From Gammaproteobacteria bacterium (GTDB taxonomy: Bacteria; Pseudomonadota; Gammaproteobacteria; Ga0077554; Ga007554): DNA of 64,000 nucleotides. Position numbers and translations under genes: made by a program. Where the stretch lies: assembly GCA_040183005.1 (NCBI GenBank), contig JAMPIW010000007.1, forward strand, positions 62,001 to 126,000, in the 5' to 3' direction. Below, piece after piece: positions 35,305-45,092 of this stretch. Each line of letters starts with the position of its first letter. The stretch's first letter is position 1. Below the pieces are notes generated by a model. That model ran no database searches, was not told where the DNA came from, and saw only the letters and a program-made list of their open reading frames with translations.

Positions 35305-37262
35305 TGCCAGCTCAACATCAAGTGATGGTAGCGATGATCGAAGTCTTCAATTGTAGCCCAGCGTAAACGCAAGTCATGCGCGGCGTTCAAGGAGTAGCGC
35401 TGCTCTAACGCCCATTCCTGCCGGGTATGGCGTTCGCCCAGCCCGTAGCGCAACACCCGCCCGCTCGCCTGGAGTTTCCAGCGGGGGCTTATGTCAACGA
35501 GTGCGCCGAGTCCCATCCCGGTCCCCAGGCTATAACCCTGATCCAAAGTATTGTGCAAGTCGAGTCCTGTTTCCCAGAGTCCATAGGCAAGCAGTCTTGG
35601 TCCCTTGCTGAAGGTGAGGCCCGCGCCTGCGTTCAGCGTGGCGAGCAATGGGTCGCGGTTGTTTACCCATTTGCGATCCATGCCAAAATTCACTTTCCAC
35701 GATAGCGGCCAGCCCAGCGCCGAAACCGGGCTGAGCGAAACGATGTCTACTGGAATAAAACGCTGTAACTGTACACCATCACCGTGATAACGGCGTGCCG
35801 CAAGCTGGAAAAAGTTGATTTGCGCTCCGCGTACATAACCCTCGTCAGAGTCCAAAAGATCGTGGTACGCGGGCCGCACATTGATTTCCTCGAAATTTTT
35901 CCCATTTTCCCGGCCTGCAGCGAGAGAGATGCGCGCGGTTGCATGTCCTTGATCTGGGCGTGCTGCGGGTGTTGGTACTGGCGCCAAGCCGGTTTGCGTG
36001 GCAAGTTGGCTGCGAGCGGCTAAAAGGGCGTGGCTTGTATTGGTTTGTGTTTCCTCGTTACCGGATTTGGTTTGACGATAATTTGCGTATTCATAGCCTA
36101 GCTCCAGGAGCACGGCTTTTTGCGCGGAAGAAAAACCGCTTAGATGCTCGTCATCGGCGGTGACCTTTCCTGTGGCGAGGGCTTGTACAGTTGTTTGCCC
36201 TGCCTCGCCGAGGCCGATAAGACCGTTCTCAAGGATTTCACGACGTGAAGGCCGGTAGTAAACATTTTTCACAAAGCCATTTTGTGCGACAACGGCACGC
36301 ACGGTATCTGAAGGAATCGCCCACCAATTGAAAGTATCTGTTAAATGTAGGCCGGGCCGCGCCGTTTCCAACAACGAAAGCAGGTGATATGAACAGTTTT
36401 CGTCAAAGAAAAAATAATCGAACCAGATGCCTCTCAGTTCCCAGGCGTGCCGTAACAGCCGATGCACTTCCTCGTCGGTGAGGTTGAGTTGATATTCCCA
36501 GACATCGCGGTTTTCGAGATCGCTGTACTCGCGGACTTTCAGGTAATAGGGTAGCACCGAAAAAAGCCCAGGATAACCGCCAAACAGGCCTTTGGCAGCG
36601 AATGCGATGCCATTGTCGTTGCCGGTTATCGCACCGAAATTCAAGGCGTAAGCAAGTAGGCGAGTACGGTCATTTTGTCCCTGCGCGTCGATACGTAATA
36701 AGGTGTGGCCGAACATCGAAGCTGGACTGTTCATATACGCAGTCGGGAAAATCAGCGTGATGCCCGCAGGGTTGAGCGCCTCCAGCCACTGGGCATAGCG
36801 TGGGCAGGGCTGCTCTGAGAGTCGGATGGGGTCGAAGTCGAGTTGCTGTTTTAGCCACTGGTAGCGGGCAATAAATGCGCATTGCGCATGCTGTGTATCA
36901 GGCTCTGTTGGTAATGGCTCAAAGAAGCGTGCCAACGTAGTTTCAAGTTCGGCCTGTGGATGAGTTTTTCCGACGGGGGAATTAAAAAATGGGGGCGCGT
37001 CAACCTGGCTACGAATGCTCCCTGGCAATAGCCCTGTTTTGTAATGCAGCAAACGTTGCCACTCGTCACGCTCAGCCAGGTGCTTCATGCGTGCGGAGTG
37101 CGTCAATTCAGCAAGATAGGGATTATCAGCGGCATAGGCCGGAAACCAAGACAGTGTCGTTATAAAAAACAAGGTCAGGCTGGTGAATGTTGCTCTATTG
37201 GCAGGGAATATTGAAAGAATGATCCTGAATTTTCCATTTAAGGCATAAGCCGATGGTTGCAT
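35292..37262 (-). CDS. DUF4105-family envelope protein
   Basis: The product is 656 residues with an N-terminal hydrophobic signal and a central DUF4105 domain (TLIFPTAYMNSPASMFGHTLLRID, LPYYLKVREYSDLENRDVWEY, FFFDENCSYHLLSLLE). The Cys and His in the last motif are typical of this family and recall papain-like folds, but no activity is established. The C-terminal 200 residues are beta-rich and could form a barrel or sandwich. Start 37262 fits the signal; a longer frame exists without support. It is in an operon with the hydrolase lipoprotein. Confidence 0.8.
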   Translation of the reverse strand: MQPSAYALNGKFRIILSIFPANRATFTSLTLFFITTLSWFPAYAADNPYLAELTHSARMKHLAERDEWQRLLHYKTGLLPGSIRSQVDAPPFFNSPVGKTHPQAELETTLARFFEPLPTEPDTQHAQCAFIARYQWLKQQLDFDPIRLSEQPCPRYAQWLEALNPAGITLIFPTAYMNSPASMFGHTLLRIDAQGQNDRTRLLAYALNFGAITGNDNGIAFAAKGLFGGYPGLFSVLPYYLKVREYSDLENRDVWEYQLNLTDEEVHRLLRHAWELRGIWFDYFFFDENCSYHLLSLLETARPGLHLTDTFNWWAIPSDTVRAVVAQNGFVKNVYYRPSRREILENGLIGLGEAGQTTVQALATGKVTADDEHLSGFSSAQKAVLLELGYEYANYRQTKSGNEETQTNTSHALLAARSQLATQTGLAPVPTPAARPDQGHATARISLAAGRENGKNFEEINVRPAYHDLLDSDEGYVRGAQINFFQLAARRYHGDGVQLQRFIPVDIVSLSPVSALGWPLSWKVNFGMDRKWVNNRDPLLATLNAGAGLTFSKGPRLLAYGLWETGLDLHNTLDQGYSLGTGMGLGALVDISPRWKLQASGRVLRYGLGERHTRQEWALEQRYSLNAAHDLRLRWATIEDFDHRYHHLMLSWQWFL

Positions 37263-37333
37263 GACAGCGATGAGTTCTAAAGAAAATTCTGATGCGGATG
37301 CCGCGAGGCAGGGAAGAACATTTCTGTGCGGGT

Positions 37334-37370
37334 CAAAAAAACAACCTTGGCGCACGGGTGTGCGCCAAGG
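37334..37370 (-). terminator. Rho-independent terminator after the DUF3015 gene
   Basis: An 11-bp stem CCTTGGCGCAC / GTGCGCCAAGG with a 4-base loop is followed on the minus strand by a run of seven T within eight bases. It lies 20 bases after the DUF3015 stop. Confidence 0.9.
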
Positions 37371-37389
37371 TTGTTGCAGAGATCAAGCT

Positions 37390-37893
37390 TTAGATCTTCG
37401 CGGAATACTGGGCGAGACCGGCATCCGCGCTAACCACTTCTTTCAGCGACGCGCGTATTTCGGCGGCGCTCACATTGGTGGAGGGGAAGATGCGTGCAAA
37501 GTTGGCCTGAGAAACACGAGAAAAGTCAGCCTTGTGCTTTTCGTCGATGCCGATAAGGGCTGCGAGAGCGTCAAGAGTTTCACCCTGGCCAGCGGAAATG
37601 GCCTTAGCGAGGGCTTCTTTGTTGCCATCAATGAACATGGCGGTCTTCCAGGTTGAGCTTACTGTGCCATCCTGGGTGCAGCCGGACGTGCCCGAGGTGA
37701 TGCCGAAGGTTTGGTTGGCAGAAGTGCCATTCGTGGTGACGGCCAATACCTGAGCGAAGATGCCGCTTTCTCCTTCGAACAGCTTGGAACCCCATCCGCA
37801 GCTACCGATGTTGTTTTCCCCGCCAGCCATGGCGAAACCGGGGGCTGCGGTGGCAATAGTGGCGGCGAACAGCAATCCTAGGGTACGTTTCAT
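37390..37893 (-). CDS. DUF3015-family secreted protein
   Basis: The product is 167 residues with a cleavable signal (MKRTLGLLFAATIATAAPGFAMA) followed by GGENNIGSCGWGSKLFEGESG, the conserved start of DUF3015 proteins, and Cys residues that may form a disulphide. Function is unknown; family members are periplasmic or outer-membrane proteins. A good ribosome site (CAGGAGA) precedes the ATG. An IS4-family element is inserted 34 bases upstream of the start, so the original promoter is displaced 1.3 kb away and expression may now be lost or driven from the IS. Confidence 0.8.
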   Translation of the reverse strand: MKRTLGLLFAATIATAAPGFAMAGGENNIGSCGWGSKLFEGESGIFAQVLAVTTNGTSANQTFGITSGTSGCTQDGTVSSTWKTAMFIDGNKEALAKAISAGQGETLDALAALIGIDEKHKADFSRVSQANFARIFPSTNVSAAEIRASLKEVVSADAGLAQYSAKI

Positions 37894-37935
37894 GAAATGT
37901 TCTCCTGAAGTAGTGTGATGATAATTATGTCTGGT

Positions 37936-39256
37936 CAGAAGTGTCCGGCAATTTCGCAAAGACGGCTATATAACATGATGATGTTGAATAGGAAAGTGTG
38001 TGTTTAGGGGTGTCACCGACTTGAACGTGAATTTTTTGGGAAACTGGGGCTTTCCCCCCAGGAGTTTCCGTCATGTATTCAGGCCAGTTGGTGTTCGCAC
38101 AACTCATGGAGCATTTGCCCCTTCACACATTCCGTCGCTGCGTGCAGCGCTACCCTTCCAAATATCCCACCAAGACTTTTTCGCATCTCGATCAATTTCT
38201 CTGCATGGCGTTCGCGCAGCTGACTTACCGCGAAAGCCTGCGCGACATCGAAACCTGTCTGCGCGCCCACCAAGCCAAGCTCTATCACTTGGGCATACGA
38301 GGCAACATCGCCAAGAGCACGCTGGCCGATGCCAACGAGCAACGCGACTGTCGCATCTACGCGGATTTCGCGATGAGCTTAATCCAGACCGCCAGAAAGC
38401 TTTACGCCAGCGACAGCTTTGCGGTCGAACTGGAACAGACGGTCTACGCACTCGATACCACGACCATCGACCTGTGCTTGAGCGTCTTTCCGTGGGCACG
38501 CTTCCGCTCCACCAAAGCTGCCGTCAAGATGCATACGCTGCTCGACCTGCGCGGCAACATTCCAACCTTCATCCACATCAGCGATGGCAAGATGCACGAG
38601 GTCAATGTGCTCGATATCCTGATACCCGAAGCCGGCAGCTTTTACATCATGGATCGTGGCTTCACCGACTTCGCTCGCTGGTTCACCCTGCATCAAGCAC
38701 AGGCGTTCTTTGTCATCCGTGGCAAATCCAATCTGCTCTTTCGTCGCGTCTACTCTCGCACCGTGGACAAGTCCACTGGACTGCGCTGCGACCAGACCAT
38801 TGCATTGACTGCTCGCAAGGCCAGCAAGGATTACCCGCAGCACCTGCGACGCATCAAGTTCTACGATGCCGAACACGACAGGTTTCTGGTCTTTCTGACC
38901 AACAACTTCGACCTGCCTGCGCTGACCATCGCTCAGCTTTATCGTTGCCGCTGGCAGGTCGAGCTATTCTTCAAGTGGATCAAACAGCATCTTCGAATCA
39001 AGCGGTTCTATGGCACCACCGAGAATGCAGTCAAGACGCAAATATGGATCGCCATCGCGGTTTACGTCGTGGTCGCCATCGTGAAAAAGCGGCTCAATAC
39101 CGAGGCTTCGCTTTACACAATCCTACAGATTTTGAGCCTGACTCTTTTCGAGAAAACGCCACTCGATCAATTACTTAAAAATGCGGAGACGCAAATGAGC
39201 ATGCAGAAAGACAATAACCAATTGAATCTATTCAATTAAATTACCGGACACTTCTG
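37936..39256 (+). mobile_element. IS4-family insertion sequence, 1321 bp, perfect 9-bp target duplication
   Basis: The ends are CAGAAGTGTCCGG(C/T)AATTT as 19-bp inverted repeats with one mismatch. The flanks are ATGTCTGGT on both sides (37927-37935 and 39257-39265), an exact 9-bp duplication. The transposase frame is intact. Perfect flanks and ends indicate a recent insertion. Confidence 0.95.
38073..39239 (+). CDS. IS4-family DDE transposase
   Basis: The product is 388 residues. The first catalytic Asp is in YALDTTTIDLCL, the second in YIMDRGFTDFARW, and the Glu in LYRCRWQVELFFKWIKQHLRIK, which also shows the YREK-like signature of IS4 transposases. An N-terminal DUF4372-like region (FSHLDQFLCMAFAQLTYRESLRDIE) is present. 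No stop or frameshift, so it should be functional. Confidence 0.95.
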   Translation: MYSGQLVFAQLMEHLPLHTFRRCVQRYPSKYPTKTFSHLDQFLCMAFAQLTYRESLRDIETCLRAHQAKLYHLGIRGNIAKSTLADANEQRDCRIYADFAMSLIQTARKLYASDSFAVELEQTVYALDTTTIDLCLSVFPWARFRSTKAAVKMHTLLDLRGNIPTFIHISDGKMHEVNVLDILIPEAGSFYIMDRGFTDFARWFTLHQAQAFFVIRGKSNLLFRRVYSRTVDKSTGLRCDQTIALTARKASKDYPQHLRRIKFYDAEHDRFLVFLTNNFDLPALTIAQLYRCRWQVELFFKWIKQHLRIKRFYGTTENAVKTQIWIAIAVYVVVAIVKKRLNTEASLYTILQILSLTLFEKTPLDQLLKNAETQMSMQKDNNQLNLFN

Positions 39257-39520
39257 ATGTCTGGTGTAAATCTTCCCTTGAAAAACAGCCAAGAATTTCC
39301 ACCGCTTACTTATAGCAACCTCCGCTTTTATCCGTCAAGCACTGTTTCCTCCCGATCCTCGTGGCGTCAAATTATGGACTTTGAACGTAGCCCACAGAAT
39401 TACCTTCCGAATTCTGCGGGAAATGTGGTGTGGTTGCTCTGGAGTGGGTTGGTCGCACCTGTTTTTTATGCGCCCCAAGTAACGTATGATGGGCGGACTT
39501 AACCCCAAGGAGATTGCATC

Positions 39521-39988
39521 ATGAGCGATATCGCTGTCGGACAACCCGCACCGGATTTTGAGTTGCCTGCCACAGGTGACAAAACCATCAGCCTTTCGGG
39601 GTTAAAGGGCAAAAATGTTGTGCTGTATTTTTACCCCAAGGACAACACTCCAGGGTGTACCCGCGAGGGGCAGGACTTCCGCGATCATTACAATGAATTT
39701 GGCGCGTTTGATACCGTAATCCTCGGTGTGTCCCGCGACGGCCTGGACTCGCATGAAAAATTCAAAACCGAACAGAATTTTCAGTTCGATCTGCTTAGCG
39801 ACAAGGATGAGGTGCTCTGCAAGCTGTTTGATGTCATCAAGTTGAAGAATATATATGGCAAAGAGTCCATGGGCGTGGAGCGCAGTACCTTCCTGATCGA
39901 CAAAAACGGCATACTGCGCCAAGAGTGGCGCAAGGTGAAGGTCGAGGGCCACATTGAAGAGATATTGCAGGCGCTCTCGGCCTTGTAG
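39521..39988 (+). CDS. bcp: Peroxiredoxin, Bcp/PrxQ type
   Basis: The product is 155 residues, a thioredoxin-fold peroxidase with PKDNTPGCTREGQDFRD carrying the peroxidatic Cys. Bcp proteins reduce hydrogen and organic peroxides. The resolving Cys five residues later, present in E. coli Bcp, is Gln here; the only other Cys is in DEVLCKLFDV. It therefore belongs to the 1-Cys or alternative-Cys form. AAGGAG lies ten bases before the start. The 255-bp gap upstream contains its promoter and probably the displaced promoter of the DUF3015 gene. Confidence 0.9.
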   Translation: MSDIAVGQPAPDFELPATGDKTISLSGLKGKNVVLYFYPKDNTPGCTREGQDFRDHYNEFGAFDTVILGVSRDGLDSHEKFKTEQNFQFDLLSDKDEVLCKLFDVIKLKNIYGKESMGVERSTFLIDKNGILRQEWRKVKVEGHIEEILQALSAL

Positions 39989-40126
39989 GTGGGGCGGTTT
40001 GCACAGAACCTTTTTGTTTTCGGGCGGACTAATTCAAAGCGCCAATATTCATGCGTGGCGCGCCCTGCGCACAATGTGTTTAGCATGGAATAACCTCAAA
40101 TAATCAACCTTGTGAAGGATTGGAAA

Positions 40127-41212
40127 ATGAAAAAAAGCGGCATACTGGTCGCAGGGTTGTGTTTGGTTATTGTTGCCGGGTGCGGAAAAAAGGCTGAAGA
40201 AGAAAAATCGGGCAAACGGCCGATGGGAACCCTTATCACGGTGACCGAGGCAAAAAGCCAGACAGTGCAGCATGTCCAGGAGTCGATAGGCTGGATCGAG
40301 AGCGAGACTCTGCCCCTTGTGGCTGCCGAGGTGGCGGGGCGCGTGGTGCAGCTTGGTGCTGATGTCGGCCAGACGGTGAGCAAGGGCCAGTTGCTGGCTG
40401 AACTGGATACGAAGGATGGGCGCATTGCACGCGAGTCGGTACAGGCCGACATGCAGCGCATCCAGGCATCGCTCGGCAATCAGGAGCGTCTGGTGCAGCG
40501 TTATGAAAAGCTGGTGCAGGACAAATTCGTTTCTGTCACGCAACTGGATGACGCCAAAGCACAGTTTGCCGTGCTGCGCGAGCAACTGGCGGGCGCGCGG
40601 GCGCAACTGAAGGGTGCCGAAAACAATCTTGCCAAGGCGCGGATTCTTGCTCCGGTGGCGGGGCAGGTGGAGCAGCGCATGGTTTCCGTGGGGGACTTCG
40701 TGGCTATCGGCAAGCCGCTCTTCCAAATCACCTCCCAGCAGACTCTGCGAGTGCATCTGCCCTTCCCCGAAGACATGGCGCCGTCGCTGCGTCCAGGCGG
40801 TGTAGTGCGCCTTTCCACAGCGACAGCACCGGGCAAGCCCGTTGACAGCCGTATCAAGGAAATCCGCCCAGCGGTGGACGCCAAGAGCCATTCCGTGGAG
40901 GCGATTGTTGAACTCACCAATCCGGGCGGCTGGAAGCCGGGCGGTAGTGTCAACGGTGCATTGGTGGTGGCAGAGCATGGCCAGGCCGTCACCGTGCCGG
41001 AGCAAAGCGTGGTAATGCGCCCCGCTGGTGAGGTGGTATACGTGATCAAGGATGGCAAGGCCGTGCAGCAGGTAGTGAAGACGGGCTACCGCTCGAACGG
41101 CAATGCCGAAATCATTGAAGGCCTCGCGGCGGGTGCCGTGGTGGCGCTGGATGGTGCGGCGTTTCTCACCGACAAGGCTAAGGTCAACATCAAAAAAGAC
41201 GAAAAGAAATGA
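40127..41212 (+). CDS. RND efflux periplasmic adaptor (membrane fusion) lipoprotein
   Basis: The product is 361 residues with a lipobox (VIVAGCGKK). It has the barrel-sandwich lipoyl halves (VAAEVAGRVVQL and KARILAPVAGQVEQRMVSVGDFV), a coiled-coil hairpin between them (about 110-180) and the beta-barrel and membrane-proximal parts after. It links the inner-membrane RND pump to an outer-membrane channel. AAGGA precedes the ATG at 40127. The stop overlaps the pump start as ATGA. Confidence 0.92.
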   Translation: MKKSGILVAGLCLVIVAGCGKKAEEEKSGKRPMGTLITVTEAKSQTVQHVQESIGWIESETLPLVAAEVAGRVVQLGADVGQTVSKGQLLAELDTKDGRIARESVQADMQRIQASLGNQERLVQRYEKLVQDKFVSVTQLDDAKAQFAVLREQLAGARAQLKGAENNLAKARILAPVAGQVEQRMVSVGDFVAIGKPLFQITSQQTLRVHLPFPEDMAPSLRPGGVVRLSTATAPGKPVDSRIKEIRPAVDAKSHSVEAIVELTNPGGWKPGGSVNGALVVAEHGQAVTVPEQSVVMRPAGEVVYVIKDGKAVQQVVKTGYRSNGNAEIIEGLAAGAVVALDGAAFLTDKAKVNIKKDEKK

Positions 41213-44200
41213 GCCTGCCCGCACTGTCCATTAAGCGCCACGTGCTGGCGTTCATGCTGTCTGCCGTGCTGGTGTTGCTCGGCGTGATCAGTTACGAGCG
41301 GTTGGGTGTCGACCGCTTCCCTCATGTCGAGTTTCCCGTGCTGACGGTGACCACCGTGCTGCGCGGAGCCAACCCCGAGATCATCGACTCCAGCGTTACC
41401 AATGTCATCGAGTCGCAGGTTAACACTGTGCCCGGCATCGATCACATCCAATCCGCGTCTTCGCCTGGCGTGTCGGTGGTCACTATTACCTTCGATCTTG
41501 AAAAGGAAATCAATGTCGCCTTTGACGAGGTGCAGACCAAGGTCAATCAGGTTTTACGCCAATTGCCCACCGATGTCGAGGCGCCCATCGTATCCAAGGT
41601 GGAAACCAACGCGCAGCCTGTCATGTGGCTGGCGTTGCAAGGCGACCGCACCCTGCAACAACTCAATCAGTATGCCCGCAATGTCATCAAAAAAAGACTG
41701 GAGACCATCGACGGTGTGGGCGAGGTGCGCCTGGGGGGGAAGCGCGACCGCAATATCCGCGTAAATATCAAGCCGGATCGCATGGCAGCGTTAGGTGTGA
41801 CCACCAAAGACATCGTTGATGCTTTCAACAATGAGCATGTGCAGGTTCCAGGCGGTTTTCTGGTGGGGAGCACAACCGAGAGCCTGATCAAGCTTGATCT
41901 CGAATTCCACTCGATAAAAGATTTGCAGCGCATGATCGTAGCCTACCGCGACAAGGCGCCGATCCGATTGCAGGATGTGGCGCTGATCGAAGACGGTATG
42001 GAAGACTACCGGCAACTGGCGCATTTCAACGGCAAACCGTCGGTAGGGCTGGGCATCGTCAAGATCGCCAATACCAATACGGTCGCGATTATCGACGAGG
42101 TGAAAAAACGCCTTGAGACAGAGATTATCCCGCAATTGCCGGCAGGTATGACTATCACAGTCTCCTCCGATGATTCCCGCTTTATTCTGGAGATGGTCAA
42201 GACGCTCAAGGAACATCTGTTGCTGGGCACCTTGCTCGCGGCGCTCATCGTCTGGCTGTTTTTGAAGAGCGTCCGCTCCACGCTGATCATTACAGTTGCT
42301 ATACCTGTGTCACTGATGGGCGCGGTGGCGGCGATTTATTTCTCCGGCTTCACCTTTAACTCAATGACGCTGCTGGCGATGCTGCTGCTGGTCGGGGTGG
42401 TCGTGGATGACGCCATCGTGGTGTTGGAAAACATCTTTCGCCACCGTGAGCAGGGCAATGCCGATCCAGTCGGCGCCGCCATCGACGGCTCGCGCCAGGT
42501 GCAGTTCGCGGTATTGGCTTCCTCGCTCACCCTGGTGTCGATTTTCGCGCCGGTAATCTTCATGGGCGGCATTATCGGACGCTTTTTCGAGTCTTTTGCA
42601 GTGGTGGTGACCATCGGTGTCGTGGTGTCGCTGTTTGTTTCGCTGACACTCACCCCGATGCTGTGTTCGCGCTATCTCAAGGTGGCGCAACAGCACGGCA
42701 TCGTTTACCGCACGCTGGAAGCCGCCTTTGCGGGTCTGGACAAAATCTACCGGCAATTACTGGATATCGCGCTGAGATTCCGCTGGAGCGTGATATTTGT
42801 AACGCTGATTATTGTGGCTTCCAGCGCCTGGTTTTTTGCCAACGTGGGCAAAGGATTTGTGCCTGAAGAAGATGAAGGGCGCTTCATGGTGTTCATCAAG
42901 ACGCCGCTGGGCGCGAACATCGACTATACCAACGACCGGCTCGAAAAAATTGAGAAGGTATTGGGTAGCCACAAGGAAATCGTCACTTACTTTACCGCCA
43001 TTGGGCTGGGTCAGGCAGGGCAGGCCAACCAGGGTATCGCCTTTGTGCGAATGCTACCGCGTGGGGAGCGCACCCTCAAGCAGTCCGAGGTGATCGACGC
43101 AGTGCGCAAGGAATTGATGCAAATCCCCGGCGTGCGCGCCTTTGCCGCAGGCGTGCCGCCCATCGGCGGGATGCGTGGTGAACCCTTGCAGTTTGTGGTG
43201 ACGGGCCCCAACCTGCAAGAGGTCGGCAGGCTCACCACCGCCATGCAGGACAAGCTCTCCGCCATGCGGGAACTGGGGCGGCTGGACGTAGATTTGCAAC
43301 TTGATTTACCGCAAATCGAGATGAAACTGGATCGCGCCCGTGCCGCTGATCTTGGCTTGAACTCCAAGGACGTTGCGCAGGCGGTGAATGTGATGGCAGG
43401 TGGCATGGACGTTGCCCGCTACAACGATGTGCCCGGCGATGGCGAGCGTTACGACATCCGTCTCAAGGGTGTCGAAAGTGGCTTCAGGCAGATCGCTGAC
43501 TTTAGCAAGATCTATCTGCGCAACCAGGATGGAAAAATGGTGCGTCTGGACACAGTTGCCAAATTCGAACAAGCGCTGGGTCCGGCGATCATCAGCCGCT
43601 ATGACATGCAGTACGCCGCGAATTTTGCCGGTTCACCCAGCATTCCCCTGGGGGAGGCCGTGAACAAGGTCAAGGATGCCGCGGCGGAAATCCTGCCTGC
43701 CGGCTACACCATCAAATTCACCGGGCAGGCCGAGCAGTTCGGCAAGACCATGGGTTACGCCGCCTTCGCTTTCATCCTGGCCCTGGTGCTGGTGTACATG
43801 GTGCTCGCCAGCCAATTCAACTCGTTCATCCAGCCACTCACTATCATGCTGGCCCAACCGCTGGCGATTATCGGCGGCGTCGCCGCACTATGGTTGATGG
43901 GGCATACCTTGAATATCTACTCGATGATCGGCCTGATTCTTTTGATCGGTCTTGTGGCGAAGAATTCGATATTGCTGGTGGATATGACCAATCAAGTGCG
44001 CGAAGAAGGCAAGGATGTAGACACCGCACTCCGGGAGGCTTGTCCCATCCGTATGCGCCCGGTGCTGATGACCTCGGCAACCATCATCCTGGCGCTGCTG
44101 CCCGCCGCACTGGGACTCGGCGCCGGCTCAGACACCAACGGCCCGCTCGCCGTCGCGGTGATCGGCGGCATGATCAGCTCCACGTTGCTGACGCTGGTCG

Positions 44201-44271
44201 TGGTGCCGTCGGTGTATTCGCTGGTGGAAAATGCCATGGTACGATGGCAGGCGAAGCGGCGGGCGGCATGA
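41209..44271 (+). CDS. RND-family efflux pump, inner-membrane transporter (HAE1/AcrB type)
   Basis: The product is 1020 residues with the family topology: TM1 at the N-terminus, a large periplasmic loop, TM2-6 around residues 335-500, a second loop, and TM8-12 at the end. The proton-relay acidic pair is in GVVVDDAIVVLENIFRHRE on TM4, and the TM10 Lys in GLVAKNSILLVDM. Substrates are probably drugs or other hydrophobic compounds; it is not of the heavy-metal type by motif. No TolC-like channel is adjacent. Confidence 0.95.
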   Translation: MSLPALSIKRHVLAFMLSAVLVLLGVISYERLGVDRFPHVEFPVLTVTTVLRGANPEIIDSSVTNVIESQVNTVPGIDHIQSASSPGVSVVTITFDLEKEINVAFDEVQTKVNQVLRQLPTDVEAPIVSKVETNAQPVMWLALQGDRTLQQLNQYARNVIKKRLETIDGVGEVRLGGKRDRNIRVNIKPDRMAALGVTTKDIVDAFNNEHVQVPGGFLVGSTTESLIKLDLEFHSIKDLQRMIVAYRDKAPIRLQDVALIEDGMEDYRQLAHFNGKPSVGLGIVKIANTNTVAIIDEVKKRLETEIIPQLPAGMTITVSSDDSRFILEMVKTLKEHLLLGTLLAALIVWLFLKSVRSTLIITVAIPVSLMGAVAAIYFSGFTFNSMTLLAMLLLVGVVVDDAIVVLENIFRHREQGNADPVGAAIDGSRQVQFAVLASSLTLVSIFAPVIFMGGIIGRFFESFAVVVTIGVVVSLFVSLTLTPMLCSRYLKVAQQHGIVYRTLEAAFAGLDKIYRQLLDIALRFRWSVIFVTLIIVASSAWFFANVGKGFVPEEDEGRFMVFIKTPLGANIDYTNDRLEKIEKVLGSHKEIVTYFTAIGLGQAGQANQGIAFVRMLPRGERTLKQSEVIDAVRKELMQIPGVRAFAAGVPPIGGMRGEPLQFVVTGPNLQEVGRLTTAMQDKLSAMRELGRLDVDLQLDLPQIEMKLDRARAADLGLNSKDVAQAVNVMAGGMDVARYNDVPGDGERYDIRLKGVESGFRQIADFSKIYLRNQDGKMVRLDTVAKFEQALGPAIISRYDMQYAANFAGSPSIPLGEAVNKVKDAAAEILPAGYTIKFTGQAEQFGKTMGYAAFAFILALVLVYMVLASQFNSFIQPLTIMLAQPLAIIGGVAALWLMGHTLNIYSMIGLILLIGLVAKNSILLVDMTNQVREEGKDVDTALREACPIRMRPVLMTSATIILALLPAALGLGAGSDTNGPLAVAVIGGMISSTLLTLVVVPSVYSLVENAMVRWQAKRRAA

Positions 44272-44299
44272 TCGGACGGTCTTGCGATAAACTCCGCGT

Positions 44300-45079
44300 A
44301 TGCGAATCGCGCTAGGTATTGAATACGACGGCTCGGCCTTTTCGGGCTGGCAGCTCCAGGACGGCGTGCGCACTGTGCAGGGCTGTGTCGAGGCCGCGCT
44401 GTCCAAAGTTGCCAATCACCCGGTGCGCGTAACGTGCGCCGGGCGTACTGATGCGGGTGTGCATGGCATCGGGCAGATTGTGCATTTTGACTCTGAGGCT
44501 GCACGCAGCATGCGTTCCTGGGTGTGCGGCGCCAATGCCAACCTGCCCCAGCAGATCAGTGTCACCTGGGCGCAGCAGGTGGCGGAGGATTTTCACGCGC
44601 GCTTCTCTGCCATGCGGCGGCGTTACCGTTATGTGATTCTCACCCGCCCGGTGCGCCCCACGTTTCTCTCCGGGCGGGTGTCTTGGGACTACCGACCGCT
44701 GGATGTGCAGCGTATGGCCGAGGCGGCTGCGCATCTGGTCGGCGAACACGATTTCTCCTCCTACCGCGCTCTCGCCTGTCAGGCCAAAAGTCCGGTGCGC
44801 ACGGTGCATCGCCTCGACGTAACGCGGCAGGGCGAGCTGATCTTCATCGACATCGAAGCCAATGCCTTTTTGCACCACATGGTGCGCAACATCGCGGGTG
44901 TCCTGATGGCGATTGGCGCGGGCGAGCGTGAGCCGGTGTGGGCGCACGAGGTGCTGGAAATGCGCGACCGTACCCTGGGCGGCGTCACCGCCCCACCTCA
45001 TGGGTTATACCTGATGGAAGTGGGTTATCCCGAACGGTTTGATATTCCGCGACTTTCGCAGACTTCCATGGTCTGGTAA
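44300..45079 (+). CDS. truA: tRNA pseudouridine(38-40) synthase TruA
   Basis: The product is 259 residues. The catalytic Asp is in [37 protein letters not shown] is the second family signature. It converts uridines 38-40 of the tRNA anticodon arm to pseudouridine. It starts 28 bases after the pump gene and precedes trpF by 13 bases, the usual truA-trpF order in gammaproteobacteria. Confidence 0.97.
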   Translation: MRIALGIEYDGSAFSGWQLQDGVRTVQGCVEAALSKVANHPVRVTCAGRTDAGVHGIGQIVHFDSEAARSMRSWVCGANANLPQQISVTWAQQVAEDFHARFSAMRRRYRYVILTRPVRPTFLSGRVSWDYRPLDVQRMAEAAAHLVGEHDFSSYRALACQAKSPVRTVHRLDVTRQGELIFIDIEANAFLHHMVRNIAGVLMAIGAGEREPVWAHEVLEMRDRTLGGVTAPPHGLYLMEVGYPERFDIPRLSQTSMVW

Positions 45080-45092
45080 CCTAACTGCCTTT

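Noticed and set aside
38000-39178. 392-codon open frame overlapping the IS4 transposase in another frame
   Set aside because: Starts upstream of the transposase and has no transposase motifs; the DDE frame at 38073 is the real gene.
40049-41224. 391-codon open frame antisense to the RND adaptor
   Set aside because: His/Arg/Leu-rich shadow of the adaptor gene, no start signal.
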